Source: Rhodospirillaceae bacterium | GTDB taxonomy: Bacteria; Pseudomonadota; Alphaproteobacteria; Bin65 | DNA: 64,000 nucleotides | Direction: 5' to 3' | NCBI GenBank assembly: GCA_028819475.1 | Contig: JAPPLJ010000030.1 | Coordinates: 372,001-436,000, forward strand | In this document: piece by piece, positions 48,946 through 58,370 of the stretch | Numbering within the stretch: the first letter of the stretch is position 1 | Layout of the letters: every line of letters begins with the position of its first letter | Notes under the pieces: generated by a model | Told to the model about the DNA's origin: nothing | What the model saw: the letters and a program-made list of their open reading frames with translations, nothing else | Database searches by the model: none | Made by a program: the position numbers and the translations under genes

Positions 48946-51212
48946 CGGGACGCCTCTGCCGCCCGGCGCGACCGGCCGGCCAGCCGGATTGCGTTCAGTA
49001 CAACGACGATGGACGAGCCCGACATGCACAGCGCCGCGACCAACGGCGTGACCAGCCCGGCGACGGCGAGCGGAACGGCGAACAGGTTGTAGCCGACGGC
49101 AAGTCCGATGTTCTGACGGACCAGCGCCTGCGCCCGGCGCGCGACGGTCAGCGCCTCCGCCACCGGCTGCAGCGACCGGCTCTGGAATACGATGTCTGCG
49201 GCGACCTGGGCGATGTCCGCCGCGCCCGACGGTGAGATCGAGGCATGGGCGGCGGCAAGCGCCGGCGCGTCGTTCAGTCCGTCGCCGACCATCAGGACTC
49301 GGGCGCCGGCTTCACGCAGGGACGCCAGCGCCGCCAGCTTGTCCTGTGGCATGCATCCGCCGCGCCAGTCCTTGATGCCAACGGCGGCGGCGACGGCGGC
49401 CACCGCGTCCGGCCGATCGCCGGACAGCAGCACCGGGCGGAGGCCGGCATTGCGCAGGATCGCGACCGTCCGGGCCGCGTCCGGGCGCAGGGCGTCCTCA
49501 AAGCGGAAACGGACCGGCGCCGCTCCGGGCCGGGAGAGCCAGATCTCGCTACCGGGCGCGGAAGTGCCGCCGGCGGGGTCTTCGGCAATGCCGCACCAGT
49601 CCGCCCGGCCGAGCCGGATATCGCCTTGCCCGGTCGCCAGGCTCAGGCCGCAGCCCGGCGTTTCGGCGACTCCCGCCGCCGGAGCGATAGCGGGCGCGGC
49701 GGCGCAGAGCGCGCGCGACAGCGGATGGCGGCTGTTCGCGGCGAGCGAGGCTGCCAGTTCCAGCGCCTCCCCGGAAACCGCCTCACTATCGACCAGCGCC
49801 GGCGCGCCGAGGGTGAGGGTCCCCGTCTTGTCGAAGACGACGGTATCCGCGGCGGCAAGGCGCTCCAGCGCGTCGCCGGACTTGACGAGCACGCCCCGGC
49901 GCAGCAGCCGGCCCGTCGCCACGACCTGGACGACCGGCACGGCCAGGCCGAGCGCGCAGGGGCAGGTGACGATCAGCACGGCGATGGCGATCAGCAGGGC
50001 GGGCTGCCAGGCCATTCCGCCAAGCAGAATCCAGCCGAGAAATGCCAGCAGCGCCAGCGTGTGGACCACCGGTGCGTAGAGGCGGGACACCCGGTCTGCC
50101 AGCGCGACATAGTCCGACTTGCGTTGTTCGGCGGCTTCGGTGAGCCGGACGATATCGGCCAGCACCGTCCCGTCGCCGGCCGCGGTGACCTCGACCTCGA
50201 TCGGCCCGGTGAGATTGACGGCGCCGGCATGGACCGCCGCACCGGGCTCAACGGGAATGGCTGCAGATTCGCCGGTCATCAGGCTGGCGTCGATCTCCGA
50301 CCGGCCGCGGCGGACGATGCCGTCGGCGGCCAGCCGCTCGCCCGCCGCTACCGCAAGCCTCATGCCCGCCGCAAGTTCCGCAGCGGGTATTTGACTGGTC
50401 AGCCCGTCCGCACCGATCACCGTTACGCGGCCATCCTGCAGCGCGATCAGCCGGGCCGCGGCGGACTGCGCCTGACGCCGGGCGCGCCGGTCGAGAAAGC
50501 GCCCGATCAGCAGGAAGAACAACAGGGCGATGGCAGAATCGAAATAGGCATGCGGCCCGCCGCGGATCGTTTCCCACAGGCTGACTCCGGCCGCCAGCGT
50601 CACCGCGAGCGCAATCGGCACGTCCATGTTGGTCCGGCCGGCGCGCAGGGCCTTCAGCGCCGAGCGGAAGAAGGGCCGCCCGGCCCAAGCCAGCGCCGGC
50701 AGGGCGATCAGCGCCGAGAACCAGTGGAACAGACTGCGGGTCTCGGCCGCCATGCCTTCGGCGTGGCCCGTCCAGATCGACAGCGACAGCAGCATGACAT
50801 TGGCCGCGGCGAAACCGGCGACTGCCATGCAGCGGACCATCTCCCGTTCTTCCGCGGCGGTCCGGACCGGCAGGCTTTCTGGCACGAGGATCGAGGCGTC
50901 ATAGCCGGCAGCGCGCAGAGCGGCGACGAAGCGTTCGCCGGAACCCTGGCCTTTGGCCGAGTCCGGTCCCAATGCGCCGGCCTCCGCGTCGCGCCAGCGG
51001 ACGCGCACCCGCCCCTGGGTCAGGTTCGCCCGGGCCCAATCGACTCCGGGCAACGCAGCGAGGGCCCCTTCGACCTTCGCGATGCAGGCGCCGCAATGCA
51101 TGCCGTCCACATGCAGGCTGACCTCGCGGATCGCGGGTAACGATGCAGGATCGTCGCGCCCTCCCGGCGCCCGCGGCACGGCGGCTGCGGCCGTATCGGA
51201 CGAGGCGGCCAT
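48942..51212 (-). CDS. ccoI: Copper-translocating P-type ATPase for cbb3 oxidase assembly (CcoI/FixI)
   Basis: A protein of 756 residues from ATG 51212. An N-terminal metal-binding domain has DGMHCGACIAK (CGAC at 40-43). The membrane CPC motif lies in LIVTCPCALGLAVPVVQ, the phosphorylation site in VVFDKTGTLTLG, the hinge in MVGDGLNDAPALAAAH, and the actuator in DASLMTGESAAIPV. It exports Cu(I) toward the periplasm for CuB of the oxidase, not for detoxification. A longer frame (to 51284) overlaps ccoH and is rejected; the ATG overlaps the ccoH stop by one base. Confidence 0.94.
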   Translation of the reverse strand: MAASSDTAAAAVPRAPGGRDDPASLPAIREVSLHVDGMHCGACIAKVEGALAALPGVDWARANLTQGRVRVRWRDAEAGALGPDSAKGQGSGERFVAALRAAGYDASILVPESLPVRTAAEEREMVRCMAVAGFAAANVMLLSLSIWTGHAEGMAAETRSLFHWFSALIALPALAWAGRPFFRSALKALRAGRTNMDVPIALAVTLAAGVSLWETIRGGPHAYFDSAIALLFFLLIGRFLDRRARRQAQSAAARLIALQDGRVTVIGADGLTSQIPAAELAAGMRLAVAAGERLAADGIVRRGRSEIDASLMTGESAAIPVEPGAAVHAGAVNLTGPIEVEVTAAGDGTVLADIVRLTEAAEQRKSDYVALADRVSRLYAPVVHTLALLAFLGWILLGGMAWQPALLIAIAVLIVTCPCALGLAVPVVQVVATGRLLRRGVLVKSGDALERLAAADTVVFDKTGTLTLGAPALVDSEAVSGEALELAASLAANSRHPLSRALCAAAPAIAPAAGVAETPGCGLSLATGQGDIRLGRADWCGIAEDPAGGTSAPGSEIWLSRPGAAPVRFRFEDALRPDAARTVAILRNAGLRPVLLSGDRPDAVAAVAAAVGIKDWRGGCMPQDKLAALASLREAGARVLMVGDGLNDAPALAAAHASISPSGAADIAQVAADIVFQSRSLQPVAEALTVARRAQALVRQNIGLAVGYNLFAVPLAVAGLVTPLVAALCMSGSSIVVVLNAIRLAGRSRRAAEASR

Positions 51213-51712
51213 CAGTCCAGGACGAAGCGGCGCTCGGCCGTTATCCGGTCGCCGCCCAGCGCAATATGGAACAGGACCTGCCACTGGCCGGCACGCGGCG
51301 CGCGGACCGGCGCGACGTAGCGGCCGTCGCCGTGCGGCTTCATCGCTACCGTGAAGTCGAGCCCCCTTTCGATGGGCCGGCGGAATTCCGCGCGCACGGT
51401 CGCCGACGACAGCGGTGCCCCGGCCTTGTCGTGCAGCGCCAGGACCAGGCTCCTCTCGGCCGCGGCCCCGTCCAGCCGGGCGGCGACATGCCAGCCCAGC
51501 GCGGCCGCCTTCCGCTTCGCCGCCAGCTGCTCGTTGAAGCCGAGACCGCGCCGGTAGGCGTCGTCGGTCGAAACGCCGGTGAAACTGTCGAAGGCGAAAA
51601 AGACCATGATGGCGTTCGCCGCCAGGACAACGACGAAGCCCCAGACGAATGTCCAGGGAATCCAGAGGCTGCGCCTTGCGCGCGCGTCGCCCAGCTTCGG
51701 CCGGTCCGTCAT
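51212..51712 (-). CDS. ccoH: cbb3 oxidase assembly protein CcoH (FixH)
   Basis: A protein of 166 residues. One span lies near 20-42 (FVWGFVVVLAANAIMVFFAF), followed by the FixH block TGVSTDDAYRRGLGFNEQLA and a periplasmic domain ending HIALGGDRITAERRFVLD. CcoH stays with the mature oxidase in some species. It overlaps ccoG by 4 nt and ccoI by 1 nt, so the assembly genes are translationally linked. Confidence 0.92.
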   Translation of the reverse strand: MTDRPKLGDARARRSLWIPWTFVWGFVVVLAANAIMVFFAFDSFTGVSTDDAYRRGLGFNEQLAAKRKAAALGWHVAARLDGAAAERSLVLALHDKAGAPLSSATVRAEFRRPIERGLDFTVAMKPHGDGRYVAPVRAPRAGQWQVLFHIALGGDRITAERRFVLD

Positions 51713-53232
51713 CGGTTCGCCGCCTTCGGACCCCGGAAGGTGGATTCGCGCACTGTCGTGCCGCCGTCCTCGCTGGTGACGACGAAACGGATCTTCGTTT
51801 CCGGCGCGGTCACGCTCCGTGCCGGCGCGCGGACATGGAGCCGGTATTCGCCCAGACCGTCCGGCGGCGCGGTGACGGTCACGCGGGTCGCCGGCCGGGT
51901 CGAACGGCCAACAAGGACCATCCGCGCGCCCGGCAGGCCCGCCACGGCAATTTCGAAGTGTCGTGTCGCCCGCGCCTTGTTCAGCACCTTGAGATCGTAG
52001 CTGTTCTGGATCGCCCCGCTCGACAGTTGCACGAACAGGGTCCGGTCGTGCAGCACGCTGACGCCCTGGTCGTCGCGCGTTGCGAGGGAGACGACCATCA
52101 GGCCGGCGACGCCGAGCAGCATGAGGAAATACAGTACGGTACGCGGCCGGATCAGCCGGTAAGTCAGCGGCTCTTTCGCCGCGCGCTGCGCCATGCGCCG
52201 CTCGGTATCGAAGGCGATCAGGTTGGGCGGCAGACCGACTTTCGCCATGATCTCGTTGCAGGAATCAACGCACAGGCCGCAGCCGATGCATTCGAGCTGG
52301 AGGCCGTCGCGGATGTCGATGCCGGTCGGGCAGACCGCGACGCACTGCTTGCAGTCGATACAGTGGCCGGTGTCGCCCCATGCCTGGCCCTTTCGGTGCG
52401 GGCCGCGCGGCTCGCCGCGATGACGGTTGTAGGTGACGACGAGGGAATCCTCATCGAGCATCGCCGCCTGGAAGCGCGGCCACGGGCACATGAAGGTGCA
52501 GACCTGTTCGCGCGCCATGCCGGCCAGCAGATACGTCGTGGCCGTGAACAGGCCGACGAAGAAGTAGACCGATTCCGATGCCGCCCCGGCGAAGAAATCG
52601 CGGACCACCGTCGGCGCATCGACGAAATACATGATCCAGGCACCGCCGGTCAGGAAGGCGATGATGAGCCAGGCGCCGTGCTTGGCCATTTTGCGGCCAA
52701 TCTTTCCGGCCGACCAAGGCTGTTTGTCGAGCCGGATGCGGGCGCCGCGGTCACCCTCGACCCGCCGCTCGACCCACATGAACAGGTCAGTCCACACGGT
52801 CTGCGGGCAGGCATAGCCGCACCACACGCGGCCGGCGAGGCTGGTCGCGAGGAACAGGCCAACCGCGGCGAGCACCAAGAGGCCGGTGAGGTAGTAGACC
52901 TCCTGGGGCCAGATCTCGATGAAGAAAAAATAGCCGCGCTCGTGGTTGAGATCGACCAGCACGGCCTGGTCCGGCGCGCCGGGGCCGCGGTCCCAGCGCA
53001 CCCAGGGCAATACGTAGTACAGGCCGAGCAGGCCGAGCAGCGCCGCCCATTTGAGGCTGCGGAACCGGCCGCTGACCTTGCGGGGATAGACCTGCGCCCG
53101 GCGGGCGTAGAGGTTGAGGGGGCGCGACGGCGCCCCGGCCCCGGCGCGCGCGGCGGCCTTCTGCTCGCGGACCGAGCGGATGTCGGCAGCGTCGCCGTAG
53201 TCGTGAACCGTAGCGCTACCGTCCGGGGACAC
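51709..53232 (-). CDS. ccoG: cbb3 oxidase accessory iron-sulfur protein CcoG (FixG/RdxA)
   Basis: A protein of 507 residues from a GTG at 53232 behind AGGGAGAG. Four or five spans anchor two [4Fe-4S] sites: GHCIDCKQCVAVCPTGIDIR and LECIGCGLCVDSCNEIMAKV. The motif GRVWCGYACPQTVWTDLFMW and a C-terminal Ig-like domain are typical. Recent work on CcoG describes a cupric reductase that supplies Cu(I). It lies 66 nt after ccoP. Confidence 0.94.
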   Translation of the reverse strand: MSPDGSATVHDYGDAADIRSVREQKAAARAGAGAPSRPLNLYARRAQVYPRKVSGRFRSLKWAALLGLLGLYYVLPWVRWDRGPGAPDQAVLVDLNHERGYFFFIEIWPQEVYYLTGLLVLAAVGLFLATSLAGRVWCGYACPQTVWTDLFMWVERRVEGDRGARIRLDKQPWSAGKIGRKMAKHGAWLIIAFLTGGAWIMYFVDAPTVVRDFFAGAASESVYFFVGLFTATTYLLAGMAREQVCTFMCPWPRFQAAMLDEDSLVVTYNRHRGEPRGPHRKGQAWGDTGHCIDCKQCVAVCPTGIDIRDGLQLECIGCGLCVDSCNEIMAKVGLPPNLIAFDTERRMAQRAAKEPLTYRLIRPRTVLYFLMLLGVAGLMVVSLATRDDQGVSVLHDRTLFVQLSSGAIQNSYDLKVLNKARATRHFEIAVAGLPGARMVLVGRSTRPATRVTVTAPPDGLGEYRLHVRAPARSVTAPETKIRFVVTSEDGGTTVRESTFRGPKAANR

Positions 53233-53298
53233 GATGGCTCTCCCTCAGCCGCCTTTGCACCGGGTTCCGTTCCCGATGGCCGGTGCCGGCGGGCGCGT

Positions 53299-54177
53299 CT
53301 ACTCGCCGCCACCCAGGGCGTGGACGTAGACAGCCAGCATTTTGATGGTCTCGGCGTCCAGCCTGGTGTGCCACGCAGGCATCGCGCCCATGTTCGGCTT
53401 GGCGATCTGCGTAACGATTCCCGCCTTCGAGCCGTCCCGCAGCCAGATGGCGTCGCTCAGACGGGGCGCGCCCTGCTCCCGGTCGCCCCGCCCTGTCGCG
53501 CCGTGGCAGGTGGCGCAGTGTTCTTTGTAAAGCGGCGCACCCCGTGCCGACGCCGCGCTGTCGGTCGAGCGCTTGCTCAGGGACAGGACGAACTCGGCGA
53601 CATCCGCGATCTGTTCTGGCGAGAGCGTTGCATCCTCTTCGCCGCCGAAAACCGGCATTTCCGAGATGCGGGTGTCGTCTTCCTCGTTGCGCACGCCATA
53701 GCGAATCGTCTCGTGAATTTCCTCGAGCTTGCCGCCCCACAGCCAGTCGTCGTCGGCGAGCGAGGGATAGCCGCCGGGATTGCCTGTCCCGCCGACGCCG
53801 TGACAGGGCGCACAATTGTCGGCGAAGGCCGCCTTGCCGCCGGCCAGCGCAAAGCGCAGCAATTGATCGTTCGTGCGGATATCGGCGAGGGAGGAGTCGC
53901 GTATGCCCTGCCGGAATTTGCCCTGGGCGGCTCTCGCCGCGGCGATCTTCTGCTCCACCTCGACGCGCGAGGAGTAACCGAGCACGCCCTTCGTGTAGCC
54001 CGAGAGGCCGGGAATCGCCGGATAGAGAATGAAATAGACGACCGCCCAGGCGATGGTGGCATAGAGCAGCCAGAGCCACCAGCGCGGTAGCGGGGTGTTC
54101 AACTCCTGGATGCCGTCCCATTCATGGCCGGTTGTGGCCTGGCCGGTGTAGAGGTCTTTCTCGATCTTGCTCGGCAT
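53299..54177 (-). CDS. ccoP: cbb3-type cytochrome c oxidase subunit III (diheme)
   Basis: A protein of 292 residues. The N-terminus reads MPSKIEKDLYTGQATTGHEW with the usual TTGHEWDGI element and a membrane span (WWLWLLYATIAWAVVYFILY). Two c-type heme sites follow: FADNCAPCHGVGG near residue 122 and YKEHCATCHGATG near residue 220, with distal Met in PVF/AMPAW segments. It carries electrons to CcoO. The ATG is 3 nt after the ccoQ stop. Confidence 0.96.
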   Translation of the reverse strand: MPSKIEKDLYTGQATTGHEWDGIQELNTPLPRWWLWLLYATIAWAVVYFILYPAIPGLSGYTKGVLGYSSRVEVEQKIAAARAAQGKFRQGIRDSSLADIRTNDQLLRFALAGGKAAFADNCAPCHGVGGTGNPGGYPSLADDDWLWGGKLEEIHETIRYGVRNEEDDTRISEMPVFGGEEDATLSPEQIADVAEFVLSLSKRSTDSAASARGAPLYKEHCATCHGATGRGDREQGAPRLSDAIWLRDGSKAGIVTQIAKPNMGAMPAWHTRLDAETIKMLAVYVHALGGGE

Positions 54178-54180
54178 CGC

Positions 54181-54387
54181 CTAGGCCCCCGGTTTCTCCG
54201 ACGATCCGGTTTCAGGCGGCGGCGGGGCGGTCTCGGCCGTCCGGTCGTCTTCTCCCAGCGGGATCCGGGCGGCGCGGCGGAACCGCTCGCGGTTGGACGG
54301 CCACAGGACCCAGGCGACAATCCCGAGGAACAGCGCCATCATCCAGACGACCCAGGCGGAACGGACAAAGGCGTAGAAATCCTCCAC
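54181..54387 (-). CDS. ccoQ: cbb3-type cytochrome c oxidase subunit IV (CcoQ)
   Basis: A protein of 68 residues with one span: MEDFYAFVRSAWVVWMMALF followed by LGIVAWVLWPSNRERFRRAA and a Pro/Glu-rich tail. The WPSNRERF-type segment is the CcoQ signature. The start is GTG at 54387 with a strong AGGAGG. It stabilises the oxidase complex. Confidence 0.93.
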   Translation of the reverse strand: MEDFYAFVRSAWVVWMMALFLGIVAWVLWPSNRERFRRAARIPLGEDDRTAETAPPPPETGSSEKPGA

Positions 54388-54397
54388 CGCGCGCCTC

Positions 54398-55132
54398 CTA
54401 CTGCTGCAGGTCCTTGACGGTGTATTTCTTGAAATCCACCATCCGGCCCAGAATCTGGAGATAGGCCACCAGCGCGTCCATTTCGGTCAGCTCTTCCGGC
54501 CTGCCGTCGAAATCGGCGACCATCGCCTTCGGATACCGCTCCAGCAGCCCGTCATGGTCGTGGTCGCCTTCGGGATCGGCCTGGCCGACCATGTCGGCGT
54601 AGGCCGCGGCAATCATCGCTTCGGTATAGGGTACGCCGACCGCCTTGTTGGCCTTCAGATGGCGGGCGATATCATCGCTGCCCAGCCGGCGCCGCAGCAG
54701 GAAACTGTAAGGCGGCATGACGCTGCCCGGCTCGACGCTGCGCGGATCGACCAGATGCTGGACATGCCAGGCGTTGGAAAATTTGCCGCCGACCCGGGCG
54801 AGGTCCGGACCGGTCCGCTTGGAGCCCCACTGGAAGGGATGGTCGTACATGCTCTCGGCGGCGAGGCTGTAAGGGCCGTAGCGCTCCACCTCGTCGCGGA
54901 AGGCGCGGATCATCTGGCTGTGGCAGTTGTAGCAGCCCTCGCGGATGTAGATGTTCCGCCCGGCGAGTTCGAGCGGCGAATACGGACGGACGCCCTGAAC
55001 CGGCTCGATCGTCGACTTGATCGTGTAGAGGGGGACGATCTCCACCAGCCCGCCGATCGACACGGTGATCAGCGTCGCGATCGCCAGCAGGATGACGTTC
55101 TTTTCCAGGATCGCGTGGGAGAATTTCGCCAT
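54398..55132 (-). CDS. ccoO: cbb3-type cytochrome c oxidase subunit II (monoheme)
   Basis: A protein of 244 residues. An N-terminal anchor ([20 protein letters not shown]) precedes the heme c site in [40 protein letters not shown] and VMPPYSFLL supply the distal part. An AGGAG ends only one base before the ATG, closer than normal, which may mean translation is coupled to ccoN 12 nt upstream. Confidence 0.95.
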   Translation of the reverse strand: MAKFSHAILEKNVILLAIATLITVSIGGLVEIVPLYTIKSTIEPVQGVRPYSPLELAGRNIYIREGCYNCHSQMIRAFRDEVERYGPYSLAAESMYDHPFQWGSKRTGPDLARVGGKFSNAWHVQHLVDPRSVEPGSVMPPYSFLLRRRLGSDDIARHLKANKAVGVPYTEAMIAAAYADMVGQADPEGDHDHDGLLERYPKAMVADFDGRPEELTEMDALVAYLQILGRMVDFKKYTVKDLQQ

Positions 55133-55144
55133 CTCCTGCGCCCC

Positions 55145-56671
55145 CTACGCGGTCGCCGCCGCGCCGGCGCCGGACGGCTGAGAGCCCTCGTAGGCGGATA
55201 CCTGGTCGTCGGCGTAGTTGCCGCGAATCGTGCGGTAAAGATTGTAGATCATCAGCAGCGCGCCGATCAGGAACAGGATGCCGCCGAACGCCCGGATCAC
55301 ATAGTAGGGGTGCATCGCCTCCACTGTCTCGACGAAGCGGTATTGCAGGAAGCCGAGATCGTTATAGGCCCGCCACATCAGCCCCTGCATGATCCCGGAG
55401 ATCCACATCGAGGTGATGTAGAGCACGATGCCCAGCGTCGCGATCCAGAAATGGTAGCTGACCAGCTTCAGGCTGAAGAGCTCGCGCCGCCCCCACAGTT
55501 TCGGCACCAGGAAATAAAGCGCGCCGAAGCTGATGAAGGCGACCCAGCCGAGCGCGCCGGAATGGACGTGGCCGACGGTCCAGTCGGTATAGTGGCTGAG
55601 CGCGTTGACCGGCTTGATCGACATGACCGGCCCTTCGAAGGTGCTCATGCCGTAGAAGCCGACCGAGGCGACCAGGAAGCGCAGGACCGGATCGGTCCGC
55701 AGCTTGTCCCAAGCGCCGGAGAGCGTCATCAGGCCGTTGATCATGCCGCCCCAGCTCGGCATCCACAGCATGACCGAGAACATCATGCCGAGGCTCTGCG
55801 CCCAGTCGGGCAGGGCGGTGTAGTGCAGATGGTGCGGGCCGGCCCAGATGTAGAGGAAGATCAGCGACCAGAAGTGGATGACCGACAGCCGGTAGGAGTA
55901 GACCGGCCGCTCCGCCCGCTTCGGGACGAAGTAATACATGATCCCCAGGAAGCCGGCGGTCAGGAAGAAGCCGACCGCGTTGTGGCCGTACCACCACTGG
56001 GTCAGCGCGTCCTGCACGCCGGACCACAGGATGTAGCTCTTCGCGCCGACCCAGGACACGGGCACCGCCAGGTTATTGACGATGTGCAGCATCGCCACGG
56101 TGATGATGAAGGCGAGGAAGAACCAGTTGGCGACGTAGATGTGCGGCTCTTTCCGGCGCATGATCGTGCCGCCGTAGACCAGCAGATAGATCACCCAGAC
56201 GATGGTCAGCCAGATATCGACATACCATTCGGGCTCGGCATACTCCTTGCTCTGGGTCACGCCCATGACATAGCCGGTGCCGGCCAGCACGATGAATATC
56301 TGGTAGCCCCAGAACAGGAAGCTGGCGAGCGCCGGACCGCCCCAGAGCGGCGCCCGGCAGGTGCGCTGGACGACGTAGAGCGAGGTCGCGAACAGCGCAT
56401 TGCCGCCGAAGGCGAAGATCGCCGCCGAAGTGTGGAGCGGCCGCAGCCGGCCGAAGCTCGTCCACGGCAGGTCGAGATTGAGAACGGGGAAGGCAAGCTG
56501 CAGGGCGATGATGACGCCGACGAGGAACGCCACAATGCCCCAGAAGGCCGTCGCCAGCGTGAACTGGCGGACCACGGTCATGTTGTAGGCGGGGTATTGC
56601 GCGGTGCGCGCCGTTCCGCCGGCGAGGGCGTCAACGCCGTCCGGTCCCGCTTCGGCAGTTGCAGCTACCAT
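55145..56671 (-). CDS. ccoN: cbb3-type cytochrome c oxidase subunit I (catalytic)
   Basis: A protein of 508 residues and 12 spans. It has the heme-copper core: [20 protein letters not shown] with the first heme b His, [20 protein letters not shown] with the CuB His and the active-site Tyr further on, and [20 protein letters not shown] near residue 360. It reduces oxygen to water with high affinity. The N-terminus is longer than usual (about 30 extra residues before MTVVRQF). An FNR/FixK-type box lies 105 nt upstream. Confidence 0.96.
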   Translation of the reverse strand: MVAATAEAGPDGVDALAGGTARTAQYPAYNMTVVRQFTLATAFWGIVAFLVGVIIALQLAFPVLNLDLPWTSFGRLRPLHTSAAIFAFGGNALFATSLYVVQRTCRAPLWGGPALASFLFWGYQIFIVLAGTGYVMGVTQSKEYAEPEWYVDIWLTIVWVIYLLVYGGTIMRRKEPHIYVANWFFLAFIITVAMLHIVNNLAVPVSWVGAKSYILWSGVQDALTQWWYGHNAVGFFLTAGFLGIMYYFVPKRAERPVYSYRLSVIHFWSLIFLYIWAGPHHLHYTALPDWAQSLGMMFSVMLWMPSWGGMINGLMTLSGAWDKLRTDPVLRFLVASVGFYGMSTFEGPVMSIKPVNALSHYTDWTVGHVHSGALGWVAFISFGALYFLVPKLWGRRELFSLKLVSYHFWIATLGIVLYITSMWISGIMQGLMWRAYNDLGFLQYRFVETVEAMHPYYVIRAFGGILFLIGALLMIYNLYRTIRGNYADDQVSAYEGSQPSGAGAAATA

Positions 56672-56775
56672 GCCGGTCGGTCGCCCCCGATCTGATGGCT
56701 TCGGGCGTCACCGGACTGCATCGAGGCGCCCCCCGGCAACGGATGCATTGGACTCGGTTGATGTTCGCATAGGCA

Positions 56776-56789
56776 TTGACTTATATCAA
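56776..56789. promoter_or_regulatory. FNR/FixK-type box upstream of ccoNOQP
   Basis: TTGACTTATATCAA matches the palindrome TTGAT-N4-ATCAA at nine of ten defined positions. It lies between ccoN (start 56671, minus) and the DUF2189 gene (start 56857, plus), centred 112 nt and 74 nt away. The position relative to a class II promoter for ccoN is plausible. It implies activation of the oxidase genes under low oxygen by an FNR or FixK protein encoded elsewhere. Confidence 0.85.
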
Positions 56790-56856
56790 TTTGATCCGCC
56801 CTTTGCGGACGTAGATTTTTCCGGTTGACCGGTTACCTGTGCGGCGGGGCTGAAAC

Positions 56857-57666
56857 GTGGCGGTGGCAGAGGCATCGGCGGACAAAAGGACGACGCAAAC
56901 CCGAACCGTCCCTTTGGGCGCGCCGTGGACCTGGCTTGCTGCCGGGTGGGAGGATCTCCGCCGGTCGCGCGGCACGAGCCTGGTCTGGGGCGCCCTGTTC
57001 GCCGTCGCCGGCCTCGTCATTCTGCTGATCCTGCATCGCTACCGGATGTACAATCTGGTGCTGCCGCTGGTGGCCGGTTTTATGCTGGTCGCCCCGCTGC
57101 TCGCCGTCGGCCTCTATCACGTCAGCCGGGAACTGGAGCAGGACCGGCGCGTCGGTATCGGAACCGCGCTGGGCGCGTGGCGCCGCAATGCCGGCCAGGT
57201 GGCGCTGCTCGGCTTCGTGCTGGGACTCTTCTTCCTGTTCTGGATCCGCATTGCGACGCTGCTGTTCGCCGTGTTCTTCGGCAGCGAACCGCCGCTGGCG
57301 TTCGGCTCGGAACCGCCGAACCTCCTCGGCTTCATCGAAACGGTTATCCTGACCGGCCGGAATCTGGGCTTCCTGGTCGTCGGCTGCCTTGTCGGCGCGG
57401 CCCTGGCGACGATCGTTTTTGCCGTTTCCGCCGTGTCCGCGCCCATGCTGATCGACCGCGACGTGACGGTATTCGAAGCCGTCCTGACCAGCTTGCGTAC
57501 GGTGGAACGCAACAAATCCGCCATGCTGCTGTGGGCGATCCTGATCGTCCTGTTCACCGGAGCGGGCTTCCTTGTCGGATTTATCGGCCTCGCCGTGACG
57601 TTGCCGCTCGTCGCCCATGCAACCTGGCACGCCTACCGGGATCTGGTGCCCCCGCAGGCCTCCTGA
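56857..57666 (+). CDS. DUF2189 domain-containing membrane protein
   Basis: A protein of 269 residues from a GTG start. Six hydrophobic segments are visible, with the conserved-looking blocks APWTWLAAGWEDLRRSRGTS, YHVSRELEQDRRVGIGTALG and MLIDRDVTVFEAVLTSLRTV. The DUF2189 family has no known function but recurs near respiratory cytochrome genes. Here it is divergent from ccoN and could share the FNR/FixK box. Followed 14 nt later by a small membrane protein. Confidence 0.85.
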   Translation: MAVAEASADKRTTQTRTVPLGAPWTWLAAGWEDLRRSRGTSLVWGALFAVAGLVILLILHRYRMYNLVLPLVAGFMLVAPLLAVGLYHVSRELEQDRRVGIGTALGAWRRNAGQVALLGFVLGLFFLFWIRIATLLFAVFFGSEPPLAFGSEPPNLLGFIETVILTGRNLGFLVVGCLVGAALATIVFAVSAVSAPMLIDRDVTVFEAVLTSLRTVERNKSAMLLWAILIVLFTGAGFLVGFIGLAVTLPLVAHATWHAYRDLVPPQAS

Positions 57667-57680
57667 CAGGAACGCCGCCC

Positions 57681-57842
57681 ATGTCCAATGTCGTCATGAT
57701 GTTCGTCGGGATACTGGTCGCGCTCGCCGGGCTGTTCATGCTTGCGCGCGCGACCGATGACATGTTCGGCTTTGCCGGGGCGGTCTTCACTGCCTTCGGC
57801 GTCCTGTTCGCCTTCGGCGTGGTTCGCCGGATGACGGGCTGA
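57681..57842 (+). CDS. Small two-span membrane protein
   Basis: A protein of 53 residues starting MSNVVMMFVGILVALAGLFM. Two hydrophobic segments (about 4-21 and 30-47) flank a short ARATDDMFG linker. It starts 14 nt after the DUF2189 gene and is likely co-transcribed. Similar short proteins are often left unannotated; no function is known to me. Confidence 0.65.
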   Translation: MSNVVMMFVGILVALAGLFMLARATDDMFGFAGAVFTAFGVLFAFGVVRRMTG

Positions 57843-57997
57843 CGGCCTGCCCGATCCGCCGTCATGGCTGGTGCAGATCGGCGGTTCCCTTCTGTAATGA
57901 TCGCCACGGACCTGTAGGCAATCCGGGACGTGCCGGCTTGAATGTCCGGCCGTGCGGCGCAACTTTCCCGGAAACGCTCGAGACTCGGAGGTGCCTG

Positions 57998-58366
57998 ATG
58001 ACGAGGCTCCTGTTCATCGCGGTCCTGGCCCTGGGACTCACGACTCCGGTCGCCGGGGCTCTGGCCCATCACGGCTGGTCGTGGACGACCGGCGGCAACA
58101 TCGATCTGACCGGCATTATCAAGACCGTCCGCCTGGGCAATCCCCACGGCGTCCTGAAGGTCGACGTTGAGGGCGAGGAGTGGACGGTCGAGGTCGGCCA
58201 ACCTTGGCGCAACCGTCGCGCCGGCCTCAGGGACGGCGACCTGGCCGAAGGGGTCGAGATCCGGGTGATCGGCGAGCCGGCCGCCGATGTGTCGGAAAAA
58301 CGGGTCAAGGTGGAGCGGCTGTTCCTGGGCAGACGGGAATTCGTTCTATACCCCGGGCGCAACTGA
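57998..58366 (+). CDS. DUF6152-like periplasmic protein
   Basis: A protein of 122 residues with a signal peptide (MTRLLFIAVLALGLTTPVAG, cut near residue 23). The mature protein begins at once with HHGWSW, then IDLTGIIKTVRLGNPHGVLK and VEVGQPWRNRRAGLRDGDL. The AHHGW...NPH pattern is that of DUF6152, a predicted small beta-barrel that may bind metal by its His pair. CGGAGG precedes the ATG at 57998. Function unknown. Confidence 0.75.
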   Translation: MTRLLFIAVLALGLTTPVAGALAHHGWSWTTGGNIDLTGIIKTVRLGNPHGVLKVDVEGEEWTVEVGQPWRNRRAGLRDGDLAEGVEIRVIGEPAADVSEKRVKVERLFLGRREFVLYPGRN

Positions 58367-58370
58367 GACC

